Below, piece after piece: positions 1-6,604 of a DNA stretch of 9,103 bases (positions are counted from its first letter, which is position 1; the number at the start of each line of letters is the position of its first letter). Position numbers and translations under genes: made by a program. The DNA is taken from contig CAJMRU010000024.1 in assembly GCA_905215845.1 (NCBI GenBank), positions 1 to 9,103 on the forward strand, written 5' to 3'. The notes beneath the pieces were generated by a model. It saw nothing but the letters and a program-made list of their open reading frames with translations. It was not told the DNA's origin and did no database searches. This DNA comes from an uncultured bacterium (GTDB lineage Bacteria > Bacillota > Clostridia > TANB77 > CAG-508).

Positions 1-1138
1 CATATCTTTTTGATATAAACTCTTTATTTGGTACATTTATATTATTTTTCTCTATAATATAATTTATAAAACTAATCCAATATTTTTGACTTAAAAATGA
101 TGTTAAATCATAAACTGTTGCACTTTCTTCAAATTGTTGTCTTAAAACATTTTTATTAGGTTCTGTTGTTATTATTGTTATTTCAAATTTATTTTTATCT
201 AGATTTGAAACTAAGTCTAATACAAATCTATCAGCTCCTCCAGTTATCATCCAAGGTAATATCATTAATATATTTATTTTTTGATTGTATACACATTTTG
301 GTGTTAATATTTCTAGTTTATCTTGTATCAAATCATAATTATAATCATATTTTGGATATTGAATAGCATTTACTTTTTTTGTTATTTTAGATGCTGTATT
401 CTCAATTATTTCTAATGACCTTTTTCTATTTTTAGTTGCGTTTTTTAATTCACCAGTTTCTTTTCTTCTATACCACATTCCGTAAAAACTCATATGTACA
501 GGATATCTATCACATGATAATAATTTTAACCAAAAATTCCAATCTTCATTTACGGCTTTTTCTCTTAATTCATATCCGTTTACTCTATTAAAGTCACTTT
601 TTCTTACCATAGAAATCGCTAGTAACTCATTTACTTTTTTTATTTTTTCTGAATCAAACCATTTATTCCAAGTATAGTTATATGATTCAAATCCAACTGA
701 GTCAGCATATGCCCAAGCTGCATCTTTATTTGTTTCTAATGTCCAATATGCACATTCCATAAAAGTTGGTTCTAATAAATCATCTGAATCTATGAACATT
801 AAATATTTACAAGTTTTACTTGATTTTGAGGCACCATAATCTCTAGTTGCTGCCAATCCTTCGTTATTTTTATGAAATACTCTAATTCTTTTATCAATTT
901 TAGAAACTTCCTCTAGTTTCTCTAAAGATTCTTTGTCCTTAGAGCCATCATCTATGATTAAAATTTCATAAAATGGAAAGGTTTGATTTAAAATAGATTT
1001 GACACTTTGTTCTATATATTTTTTATCATTATAAAATGGAATTATAACAGAAATAATAGGTTCTTTTTCTTCTTCATATTTTCTATTATTTAATAGTTTA
1101 ATTCCTGGTTCTTTTGAAAAATCAAATTCTTCTTTCAT
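1..1138 (-). CDS. Partial GT2-GT4 fusion glycosyltransferase (C-terminus off window)
   Basis: An open frame of 379 codons runs from ATG 1136-1138 to the window edge with no stop, so the C-terminus is missing. Residues about 27-240 are a family 2 (GT-A fold) glycosyltransferase: the strand ISVIIPFYN at 29-37, DDGS at 63-66, a DSDD metal/nucleotide-sugar motif at 117-120, and NEDW at 197-200 holding the probable catalytic acid. From about residue 288 a second domain begins with INILMILPWMITGGADRF, the glycine-rich N-terminal signature of family 4 (GT-B fold) enzymes. Such two-domain proteins usually build surface or exported polysaccharides from nucleotide sugars at the inner face of the membrane; donor and acceptor cannot be read here. 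A GGAGT ribosome site (1143-1147) sits 4-5 nt before the ATG. It lies downstream of a terminator and probably has its own promoter. No membrane segment is seen in the visible part. Confidence 0.88.
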   Translation of the reverse strand, partial: MKEEFDFSKEPGIKLLNNRKYEEEKEPIISVIIPFYNDKKYIEQSVKSILNQTFPFYEILIIDDGSKDKESLEKLEEVSKIDKRIRVFHKNNEGLAATRDYGASKSSKTCKYLMFIDSDDLLEPTFMECAYWTLETNKDAAWAYADSVGFESYNYTWNKWFDSEKIKKVNELLAISMVRKSDFNRVNGYELREKAVNEDWNFWLKLLSCDRYPVHMSFYGMWYRRKETGELKNATKNRKRSLEIIENTASKITKKVNAIQYPKYDYNYDLIQDKLEILTPKCVYNQKINILMILPWMITGGADRFVLDLVSNLDKNKFEITIITTEPNKNVLRQQFEESATVYDLTSFLSQKYWISFINYIIEKNNINVPNKEFISKRY

Positions 1139-1172
1139 AATTACTCCAATCGTTTTTTATTTATCTTTTTAT

Positions 1173-1178
1173 ATTATA
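1173..1178 (-). promoter_or_regulatory. Candidate -10 box for the glycosyltransferase gene
   Basis: A perfect TATAAT (minus strand) lies 35 nt before the glycosyltransferase ATG. No good -35 is seen 17 nt upstream, so this rests on the -10 alone, and TATAAT is common by chance in DNA this AT-rich. Its position between a terminator hairpin and the gene supports it. Confidence 0.35.
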
Positions 1179-1215
1179 AAACATAAATTACTAATTTCTG
1201 TTATGATTATACAAT

Positions 1216-1251
1216 AAAGAACTGATATTTTCAACTAATTATCAGTCCTTT
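1216..1251 (-). terminator. Terminator-like hairpin after the RhuM/Fic locus
   Basis: Arms 1216-1227 and 1240-1251 (AAAGAACTGATA against the complement of TATCAGTCCTTT) pair over 12 positions around a 12-nt loop. The single mismatch becomes a G-U pair only in minus-strand RNA, which favours that direction. The stem ends in TTCTTT and then ATTGT, so the U-tract is short. It lies 37 nt past the Fic remnant stop and separates that locus from the glycosyltransferase. Confidence 0.5.
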
Positions 1252-1287
1252 ATATTTTAATTTTTGGAGATGATATAATTTTAATCA

Positions 1288-1656
1288 TTATTCCAAAAAG
1301 TTCATTACTAAGTCTATAATTACATCTTTTTCTTTTGGATTTGATTCTGCTATTAACAATGTTAAAGCAGTTAAAGTATTATTGTCTATTGTTTGTTTTC
1401 CATCTTTATATAATATACCATAAAAGTTCAAAAAGTATATAAATAACGTTGCTGCAATTCTTTTGTTTCCATCTGCAAATACATGATTTTTTACTATTAG
1501 ATATAAGAAATTTGCTCCCTTTTCTTCAATACTTTTATAAATATCTTGTCCTGCAAAACTTTGATAAATATTACCTATAATTGACTCTAAACCTTTATCT
1601 CTTTCTACTGCAAATAGTGTACTTTCTTCGTTAAATCTTAACTTATCAATAATCTC
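1288..1656 (-). pseudogene. Fic/Doc domain remnant, cut off from RhuM
   Basis: This frame, in a different phase from the upstream RhuM frame, encodes about 122 residues from EIIDKLRF to the TAA at 1288-1290. The segment at 1450-1485 reads HVFADGNKRIAA, the Fic/Doc core motif HxFx(D/E)GN(K/G)R. Fic enzymes with this motif transfer AMP or a related group to proteins, and Doc-type members phosphorylate EF-Tu. The frame has no ATG and is bounded upstream by a stop at 1657-1659. An AGGAG at the RhuM 3' end lies just before it, but only ATT codons follow, so independent translation is doubtful. In full-length RhuM-Fic proteins I recall, this domain continues directly from RhuM after a linker of some 35 residues that is absent here. 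I infer an internal deletion that also shifted the frame. Confidence 0.82.
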
Positions 1657-2119
1657 CTATTACTTTTAAAATTTCCTTTGCATCATTTCCTTCTATTCTT
1701 TCATCTATTCTATTTGCTATATCAATTAGTTTTATTGTTTTTTCTAAATATTCTAATCTTCTTTGATTTATAGCATAACCCTTTAACATATAAGCTTTTA
1801 GAATTTTATTTGCCCATTTCCTAAAAATTACACCATTTTTAGATTTAACTCTATACCAAACAGATATTATAACATCTAAATTATATATTTTTGACTTTCT
1901 ACCACCTGTACTTTTGTCGGAAATTCCGACAGAAGTTTTTTTATCAAGTTCCCCTTCCTTAAAAATATTATTGATATGTTCACTTATCGTTGCGTTTTTC
2001 ACATCAAATAACACTTCCATTTGTGCTTGAGTGAGCCATACAGTTTCTTCTTTTAAATTAACCTCCAATTTTACTCTTTGATTTTCAAATAAAATAATTT
2101 CATTGTTTTTTTCGTCCAT
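1646..2119 (-). CDS. rhuM: RhuM family DNA-binding protein, truncated
   Basis: This 157-residue protein matches the RhuM (virulence protein) family. It has the conserved opening VWLTQAQMEVLFDVKNATI at about 27-45, a winged-helix type DNA-binding segment followed by SEHINNIF, then the basic GGRKSKIYNLDVIISV segment at about 72-87 and an FRKWAN block near 99-104. RhuM proteins are often the N-terminal half of RhuM-Fic fusions resembling toxin-antitoxin or mobile-element modules. Here the frame stops at TGA 1646-1648 right after VIGDY, and the Fic domain follows out of frame. The truncated product could still bind DNA and repress its own promoter. The start at 2117-2119 has an AGGATG-like ribosome site about 9 nt upstream. 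The gene stands alone behind its own promoter. Confidence 0.85.
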   Translation of the reverse strand: MDEKNNEIILFENQRVKLEVNLKEETVWLTQAQMEVLFDVKNATISEHINNIFKEGELDKKTSVGISDKSTGGRKSKIYNLDVIISVWYRVKSKNGVIFRKWANKILKAYMLKGYAINQRRLEYLEKTIKLIDIANRIDERIEGNDAKEILKVIGDY

Positions 2120-2190
2120 AAGAACACATCCTTTTTAAATAAATTTTAGTTCTTATTACATTTATTACTACTTATTTTTCATTATCTATT

Positions 2191-2253
2191 TTGCAGAACT
2201 ATTGTTTGTATTTTATACTATATTTATCTACTTGTAGACAATGTTTTCTGCAA
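2191..2253. promoter_or_regulatory. Inverted half-sites bracketing the rhuM promoter
   Basis: TTGCAGAA (2191-2198) followed by CT and ATTGT (2201-2205) recurs inverted as ACAAT (2238-2242), GTT and TTCTGCAA (2246-2253). The two half-sites share 13 bases and enclose the -10 and overlap the -35 of the rhuM promoter. This is the layout of an autoregulatory operator; RhuM, which carries a DNA-binding domain, is the natural candidate ligand. The binding role is inference. Confidence 0.4.
2212..2241 (-). promoter_or_regulatory. rhuM promoter candidate
   Basis: On the minus strand TTGTCT (2236-2241), an 18-nt spacer and TATAAA (2212-2217) form a plausible sigma-A promoter about 95 nt before the rhuM ATG. 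Both boxes are imperfect. Confidence 0.4.
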
Positions 2254-2277
2254 TTTTATCCAATATCTTGCTCTTAG

Positions 2278-2302
2278 CAAAATTGTAAGTTGTCTTTTAT
2301 CT
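2278..2302 (+). repeat. 25-bp imperfect direct repeat, copy 1
   Basis: This 25-bp stretch matches 2788-2812 at 22 positions in the same orientation. It overlaps the 3' end of the membrane pseudogene. It is AT-rich, so chance similarity is possible. Confidence 0.3.
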
Positions 2303-2747
2303 TTTTACTGCTTTAATCAGCTTCTTTAGACAAATTATAGGTATAATTGATTCCAGAATTACAAGTACGATCATTATCAATGATATAGTATTACCATTAC
2401 TTTTGGCATTTTCTTTCATATATTGATCTAATTTAATTCCATCTGCATCAATGCAACTTTCTACAACTTTCTTTTTTCCATTTTCTAAGTATATAACTTT
2501 ATATTGACTTGCATCGAATACTCTTTTAAATCTAACTTCAATTATTTCTGTATTTTCTGGTATTTTTATTCCTATTTCATCTGATAAAGCTGTCCTTATA
2601 TAATATTGGCTAAAGCCATCAGATAAAGTATATTGACCGTGAATACTTTAATAGCATAATAAAATCAATAAATAAAAAACATAAAAATATTACTATACTC
2701 ATTATAAATATTATTGTTTTTATTATGATTCCTGTTTTATCGTTCAT
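2297..2747 (-). pseudogene. Frameshifted two-TM membrane protein
   Basis: I do not recognise the family. The first part starts at ATG 2745-2747 behind a GGGAG ribosome site (2754-2758). It encodes 42 residues ending at TGA 2619-2621, with a strong hydrophobic helix at about residues 7-33. A second frame, open from 2647 down to TAA 2297-2299 and lacking a useful start, encodes about 116 residues: a polar segment beginning SIHGQYTLSDGF, then a second hydrophobic helix (about NTISLIMIVLVILESIIPII) and a basic tail ending KAVKR. Skipping one base in the AAA run near 2648-2650 joins the two into a roughly 150-residue protein with one TM helix at each end and an extracytoplasmic middle. A single inserted A is the simplest explanation, though a sequencing error would look the same. 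The hydrolase gene ends 52 nt upstream, so the two are probably cotranscribed. Confidence 0.65.
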
Positions 2748-2787
2748 CTTTATCTCCCATATAACTTACTATAAATCTCTCAAATTA

Positions 2788-2812
2788 CAAAATTGTAATT
2801 TATCTTTCATCT
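2788..2812 (+). repeat. 25-bp imperfect direct repeat, copy 2
   Basis: Partner of 2278-2302 (22 of 25 identical, same orientation). It covers the last codons and stop of the alpha/beta hydrolase gene, so the two copies flank the membrane pseudogene. Confidence 0.3.
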
Positions 2813-3651
2813 AAAAAATTTGTATTTGTTCTATTTTTTAATCGTGTTTGTTTATCTTCAAATTTTGTTTCAGTATTACTAACTGACTTATTCTTCGAGT
2901 TTCTGGTTTTATTAACAATAAGTTCGTTAATTGCTACAATATATTGTTGTGGATGATTTATGCTAAAATCTCCATGATAATAATTAGGTAATATCTCAAT
3001 TCTACTTCCTTTTATTTTTTGATGAATTAAATTTGCTGATTTTTTTATTATTGGTCTTTCTTTATCTCCTACAATTACTAAAACTTTTGCCTTTGTTTCT
3101 TGCAATGAATCTTTTAGTAAATATTTTGAATTTGCTTCCATAAATGAAATCATATCTTCCTTTTCAATTTTGCAAGTATCTCTATAATAATCATCAAATA
3201 AATCCTTCCTTATTCTTAAAGAATTAAACTGCATTTTTGAGAACCATTTTTTTGATATTAGTCCATAACTCATAGAAAAAGTTGGTCTAATCATCTTATA
3301 TGTTGTTTTCATCGGAACTGCTAATGCACTTTCAACAATGGCATAATCACAAATGTCATTTTTTCTTGATAAAATTTCTAAAAGTATTTGTCCTCCTAAA
3401 GATAATCCTCCTATTAAACTAATATGTCCATCATAATCATTTTCTATATAATCTATAATTTCTTGTGCATTATCTTCTATACTTGTAAATCTTCTATCAC
3501 TATCTGAATGTCCATCTAATATTGGAATAATAATATGATAACTTTCTTGTAATCTTTCAGCTTCCTCTCTATAATTCCACCAAGAAAGACCACCACCATG
3601 TAATAACATTATTGTATCTTTATTCTTATTTCCATACTCTTTAAAGTTCAT
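2800..3651 (-). CDS. Alpha/beta hydrolase fold protein
   Basis: This 283-residue protein has the alpha/beta hydrolase layout: LLHGGG at 16-21 forms the oxyanion-hole region, G82-L-S84-L-G86 is the nucleophile elbow with S84 as catalytic serine, D196 in VIVGDKERP is the likely acid, and H226 in NYYHGDF is the likely base. A lid-like helical insertion lies at about 115-180. No signal peptide or membrane helix is seen, so it is probably a cytoplasmic esterase, peptidase or lactonase-type enzyme; the substrate cannot be read. Residues after about 245 form a polar, basic tail (KTRNSKNKSVS onward) that is unusual for the family and may be a late 3' extension. The start at 3649-3651 is supported by GGAGG at 3661-3665, 9 nt upstream. 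It lies downstream of a terminator and so is outside the five-gene operon. Confidence 0.87.
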   Translation of the reverse strand: MNFKEYGNKNKDTIMLLHGGGLSWWNYREEAERLQESYHIIIPILDGHSDSDRRFTSIEDNAQEIIDYIENDYDGHISLIGGLSLGGQILLEILSRKNDICDYAIVESALAVPMKTTYKMIRPTFSMSYGLISKKWFSKMQFNSLRIRKDLFDDYYRDTCKIEKEDMISFMEANSKYLLKDSLQETKAKVLVIVGDKERPIIKKSANLIHQKIKGSRIEILPNYYHGDFSINHPQQYIVAINELIVNKTRNSKNKSVSNTETKFEDKQTRLKNRTNTNFLDER

Positions 3652-3720
3652 TTAATTATTCCTCCATTCCTAGCGATATATTGTAATTTGTTGTTGAGAT
3701 GCATAACTATATTTTTGATA

Positions 3721-3758
3721 AAAGAACAGCTAAAGATTTCCTATATAAGCTGTTCTTT
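3721..3758 (-). terminator. Terminator of the five-gene operon
   Basis: Perfect 11-bp arms AAAGAACAGCT (3721-3731) and AGCTGTTCTTT (3748-3758) enclose a 16-nt loop. In the minus direction the stem runs into CTTTTATC, giving a modest U-tract. It lies about 36 nt past the stop of the deoxyribosyltransferase-like gene and just before the hydrolase gene. Confidence 0.7.
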
Positions 3759-3794
3759 CAACAAATTTAAAATTATTCTATCCCTGTAAAAATA

Positions 3795-4577
3795 TTACAT
3801 AAAATTTAATCCTATCTCATATGGAAACGTAATTGATAAGTCTTTAGGTTCATTTGTAAAAATAATTCTTTTTGAATACGCTACCATGAAACCAAATTCA
3901 AACATAGTCCCTTTTCCTATTCTACCTTCAGGATTACATACTATAATAGCATCTGCTTTTTTAAATTTATTCATATGATCATATTTATGTCTCCACCCAT
4001 CCCTTTCATTTACTAACTCTTGACCTTCTAGAAGAATAAAGTCAGTACCTAAGGACTCTGGAACAATATCCATTGTCCAAGGACTTAATATCTGAATATT
4101 TCGTTTGTTTAAGATTTCTATAATGTTCCCTATTTCTTGCATATTCTGTTGAAAACTACCACATATAACAACCTTTCTAAATTCCTGTTGAACAATTCCA
4201 TTAATAATATTTTTTTCGTTACTTTTCTTCAAACCTTTTTCAATGTAAAATTGTTCTAAATCAGGCTTTACTATATTAAAACATAAGCCTGAATTTACAA
4301 AAACATGTATTATTAATTGTGTTTGTTCTTCTTCTGAAAATTCCTGAAAGACTCCAGTAGCATATAATCTTACACTTTCATTATCAACTTTTTCTACAAT
4401 CATTCTTAGTTTTTCAATAACATAATCAATCTTTTTGAATAACTCGTCATGTATTAGTGTTTCATTAAAAAAAACTCTTTCTTTTTTTATTAATGATATA
4501 CTATCTCTTTTTAACTGATATATACTTGTATCATTAGTATCAAAATGAACTAATATTTTACTATCTTTCTCTATCAT
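3795..4577 (-). CDS. Nucleoside 2-deoxyribosyltransferase-like protein with extra N-terminal domain
   Basis: Two parts are visible in 260 residues. Residues about 134-258 match the nucleoside 2-deoxyribosyltransferase superfamily: VVICGSF at 136-142, HKYDHMNKFKKADAIIVCN at 197-215, and GKGTMFEFG at 221-229, where E227 sits at the usual catalytic glutamate. Known members cleave or exchange the N-glycosidic bond of deoxynucleosides, and the fold is shared with NAD-cleaving TIR domains. Residues 1-115 are not typical. The segment VRLYATGVFQEFSEEE (69-84), followed by a G-L-C-F-N-I-V strand, resembles the N-terminal lobe of Ppx/GppA exopolyphosphatases, but without clear phosphate-binding motifs; this is a weak structural guess. 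The gene overlaps the uracil-DNA glycosylase gene by 17 nt, implying translational coupling. An AAGGAG lies 13 nt before the ATG, slightly far. It is the last gene of the operon. It could be a nucleoside salvage enzyme or a nucleotide-degrading effector. Confidence 0.75.
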   Translation of the reverse strand: MIEKDSKILVHFDTNDTSIYQLKRDSISLIKKERVFFNETLIHDELFKKIDYVIEKLRMIVEKVDNESVRLYATGVFQEFSEEEQTQLIIHVFVNSGLCFNIVKPDLEQFYIEKGLKKSNEKNIINGIVQQEFRKVVICGSFQQNMQEIGNIIEILNKRNIQILSPWTMDIVPESLGTDFILLEGQELVNERDGWRHKYDHMNKFKKADAIIVCNPEGRIGKGTMFEFGFMVAYSKRIIFTNEPKDLSITFPYEIGLNFM

Positions 4578-5316
4578 ATTCTATATTAATCTCCTTTTCT
4601 TTATTATGATTTTGATTTAAAGCTGTCAAATACTTTTCAAGAAATTCATCTTTATGTTTTGAATTATACTGCATTATAAATCGCGGATGTTCTAAAGGTA
4701 TGATTTCTTCAAAAAACTTGTATTTTTCATTTATTTTAGATAAAAAAGTATAATTTTCTCCACTTCCTATGCAATAACATATGGAAGTATCAATTCCCAA
4801 ATCAATTTGTTCCTGTATTGAACTAACAATCAGTGAATACAATGCTTCTTGTAATTTTTTACTATCGTAATAATTACAGTTAACTTCATTTCCCTTCGAA
4901 TTGGTTCTAACTATACCAACAGGACAGACAAAATTCATATAAAAATCTAAATAAAACTTTTTGCATCCACCATATTTTTCAATTACATCATATAAAAAAC
5001 CTGATGATGACTTGTTAATATAAAACTTATCAATCAAAATACCTGTTTCTTTTTGAAGATGTGCAGCATCCTCAAACGGTACCCCTGTAATAGCCGTTCC
5101 TCGACGTGCTGGGGAACTTCCTAATATTATACGACGTTTATTACAATCATTATAAAACCTTTTGTAGAATGTTGTTGAAATTTCATTTACTATTTCTTTT
5201 TGACTACCATTAAATGGATTTATCATTTGAAAACCATCTGGTAATTCCATTGATATTTTGGATAATTTTTTATTAAATTCTATTACTTTCTGAGCAAATG
5301 TTTTTTGTTCAATCAT
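4561..5316 (-). CDS. SMUG2-like (DUF4918) uracil-DNA glycosylase family protein
   Basis: The 251 residues follow the SMUG2/DUF4918 branch of the uracil-DNA glycosylase superfamily throughout: NPF at 33-35, ILGSSPARRGTAITGVPF at 63-80 (motif 1), YGGCKKFYLDFY near 115-126, NYYD at 148-151, IGSGENYTFL near 183-192, and IIPLEHPRFIMQY at 205-217, holding the motif 2 histidine H210. Enzymes of this family remove uracil or 5-hydroxymethyluracil from DNA by cleaving the N-glycosidic bond. Motif 1 reads GSSP where SMUG1 has GMNP, so the catalytic Asn position is Ser (S67). This may be normal for the subgroup or may change activity or substrate. The start at 5314-5316 has AGGAGG 6 nt upstream. It begins 25 nt after the methyltransferase gene and overlaps the next gene. 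The last 15 or so residues are polar and probably disordered. Confidence 0.86.
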   Translation of the reverse strand: MIEQKTFAQKVIEFNKKLSKISMELPDGFQMINPFNGSQKEIVNEISTTFYKRFYNDCNKRRIILGSSPARRGTAITGVPFEDAAHLQKETGILIDKFYINKSSSGFLYDVIEKYGGCKKFYLDFYMNFVCPVGIVRTNSKGNEVNCNYYDSKKLQEALYSLIVSSIQEQIDLGIDTSICYCIGSGENYTFLSKINEKYKFFEEIIPLEHPRFIMQYNSKHKDEFLEKYLTALNQNHNKEKEINIEYDRER

Positions 5317-5341
5317 CTAGTACCTCCTTTTAAATTTTACA

Positions 5342-6592
5342 TCATTTTTTTGCCTTAGCCGTTAAAAAAAGTTCTACCTTTGTTGGGAAAAACTGAATAT
5401 CCTCAAAACTATTATTCCAAAGTTCTCTTGACAATTTCTCTATCATATCAAAACCTCTATAAATATCAACAAACTCTGTTCCTGGAATGATTAATCCCGG
5501 AATTATATATTGATTCTCTGGACATAAAAAACCATTTGCAATGGAAATAATTATAATACCATCCTTCTTTAAAACTCTATATGCTTCTGAAATTGCCTGT
5601 TTTACATTAAAAAAAGCCGAATTATATGTTCTTAATGATATATACATATCATAGCTATTATTTATTAATGTAACAAGCTTTTCAGCCCTTGATACAACAA
5701 TATTTGATTTCGGAATTTGTTTTTTTATCTTTTTCAAACCATTTGGTGCAATATCAACAAATGTAATATTAGAGCAATCAGAAAATAATGCTATTGCTTC
5801 ATTACCACTTCCTACACCAACATCTAATATATCTTTATTTTCCAATGAAGATAATAACAGTTTGTTATATATCATTAAAAAATTATTCTTCCAATCTACA
5901 CTAAGTGAACGAGCATCATCTGAATAATTATATGTTGCATATTTCTCATCAAATGCTTCAGACATTACCAAATTTACTAGCTTACTAGCATCATCTATAT
6001 TAAACTTATACTTTTCAACAATCAATTGAATTAATTTTTCAATTTGTTTATTTGATTGCAATTCTTCTTTAGAAATAAAAATACCTTTTTCTTGTAGTTT
6101 TTCCATAACTATATTGCTTATTCTCTTAGCAGAATAATATGGACTAGATTTTATATTTTGTTTACCATTTCTGTAATAATTAAGATTTTGCTGCAATATC
6201 ATTCTTTGCAAATTGTCTGGATAACGATAAATATTCCTGAATGTACCAATCGGATCATTCGATAAATAATCTGCCAAATTAGGGTCTGGAACACCTATGT
6301 ATATTTCTTCAATGGCTATTTTTTCCATTAGTTTATTTAAGTCAAATTCTGATTCCGAAAATAGTGTATTTACTGTTAAAAATAAATAGTAAGCATTATT
6401 TACATTTAGTTTTTTTATTTTAGACAATAATATTTCATACCACGATAAACCAGAACATTCGTCTGTATAAGCAGAACAAACTAGCTTATTATCTTCTGTA
6501 ACTAAAACAGCACCCACACGCAGATTATTATCTTTTGAACCATTAGCAATATTAATAGAATAATTCATCCAATATAATTTTCCATTATCCAT
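5342..6592 (-). CDS. Zinc-less RibD-like deaminase domain fused to SAM methyltransferase
   Basis: The 416 residues contain two recognisable domains. Residues about 5-125 follow the cytidine/RibD deaminase fold: WMNYSINIA at 8-16, RVGAVLVTEDNKL at 25-37 and YIGVPDPN at 98-105, the last resembling the RibD strand ending in DPNP. The zinc site is gone: the HAE motif position reads W51-Y52-E53, and the PCxxC region (TVNTLFSESEF, 73-83) has no cysteine. The domain is probably a binding rather than deaminating module. A helical linker runs from about 150 to 235. Residues about 250-416 are a class I methyltransferase: ILDVGVGSGNEA at 255-266 binds SAM, D280 is the ribose-binding acid, and AYRVLKKDGIIII at 337-349 is the usual post-motif strand. 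The substrate is unknown; the neighbours suggest a base, nucleotide or nucleic acid. The stop of the preceding gene overlaps its AGGAGG site, implying coupled translation. Confidence 0.8.
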   Translation of the reverse strand: MDNGKLYWMNYSINIANGSKDNNLRVGAVLVTEDNKLVCSAYTDECSGLSWYEILLSKIKKLNVNNAYYLFLTVNTLFSESEFDLNKLMEKIAIEEIYIGVPDPNLADYLSNDPIGTFRNIYRYPDNLQRMILQQNLNYYRNGKQNIKSSPYYSAKRISNIVMEKLQEKGIFISKEELQSNKQIEKLIQLIVEKYKFNIDDASKLVNLVMSEAFDEKYATYNYSDDARSLSVDWKNNFLMIYNKLLLSSLENKDILDVGVGSGNEAIALFSDCSNITFVDIAPNGLKKIKKQIPKSNIVVSRAEKLVTLINNSYDMYISLRTYNSAFFNVKQAISEAYRVLKKDGIIIISIANGFLCPENQYIIPGLIIPGTEFVDIYRGFDMIEKLSRELWNNSFEDIQFFPTKVELFLTAKAKK

Positions 6593-6604
6593 ACTTTTAG
6601 CCTC

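Noticed and set aside
166..366. A 66-codon plus-strand open frame rich in Leu and Ile
   Set aside because: It lies antisense within the glycosyltransferase gene, has no ribosome binding site, and its composition is what AT-rich antisense DNA gives.
2268..2280. A small TTGC/GCAA hairpin between the rhuM promoter and the membrane pseudogene
   Set aside because: A four-base stem is not distinguishable from chance.
2782..2801. A 20-bp palindrome at the hydrolase stop, as a terminator
   Set aside because: The stem is almost all A-T and no T-tract follows on the minus strand.
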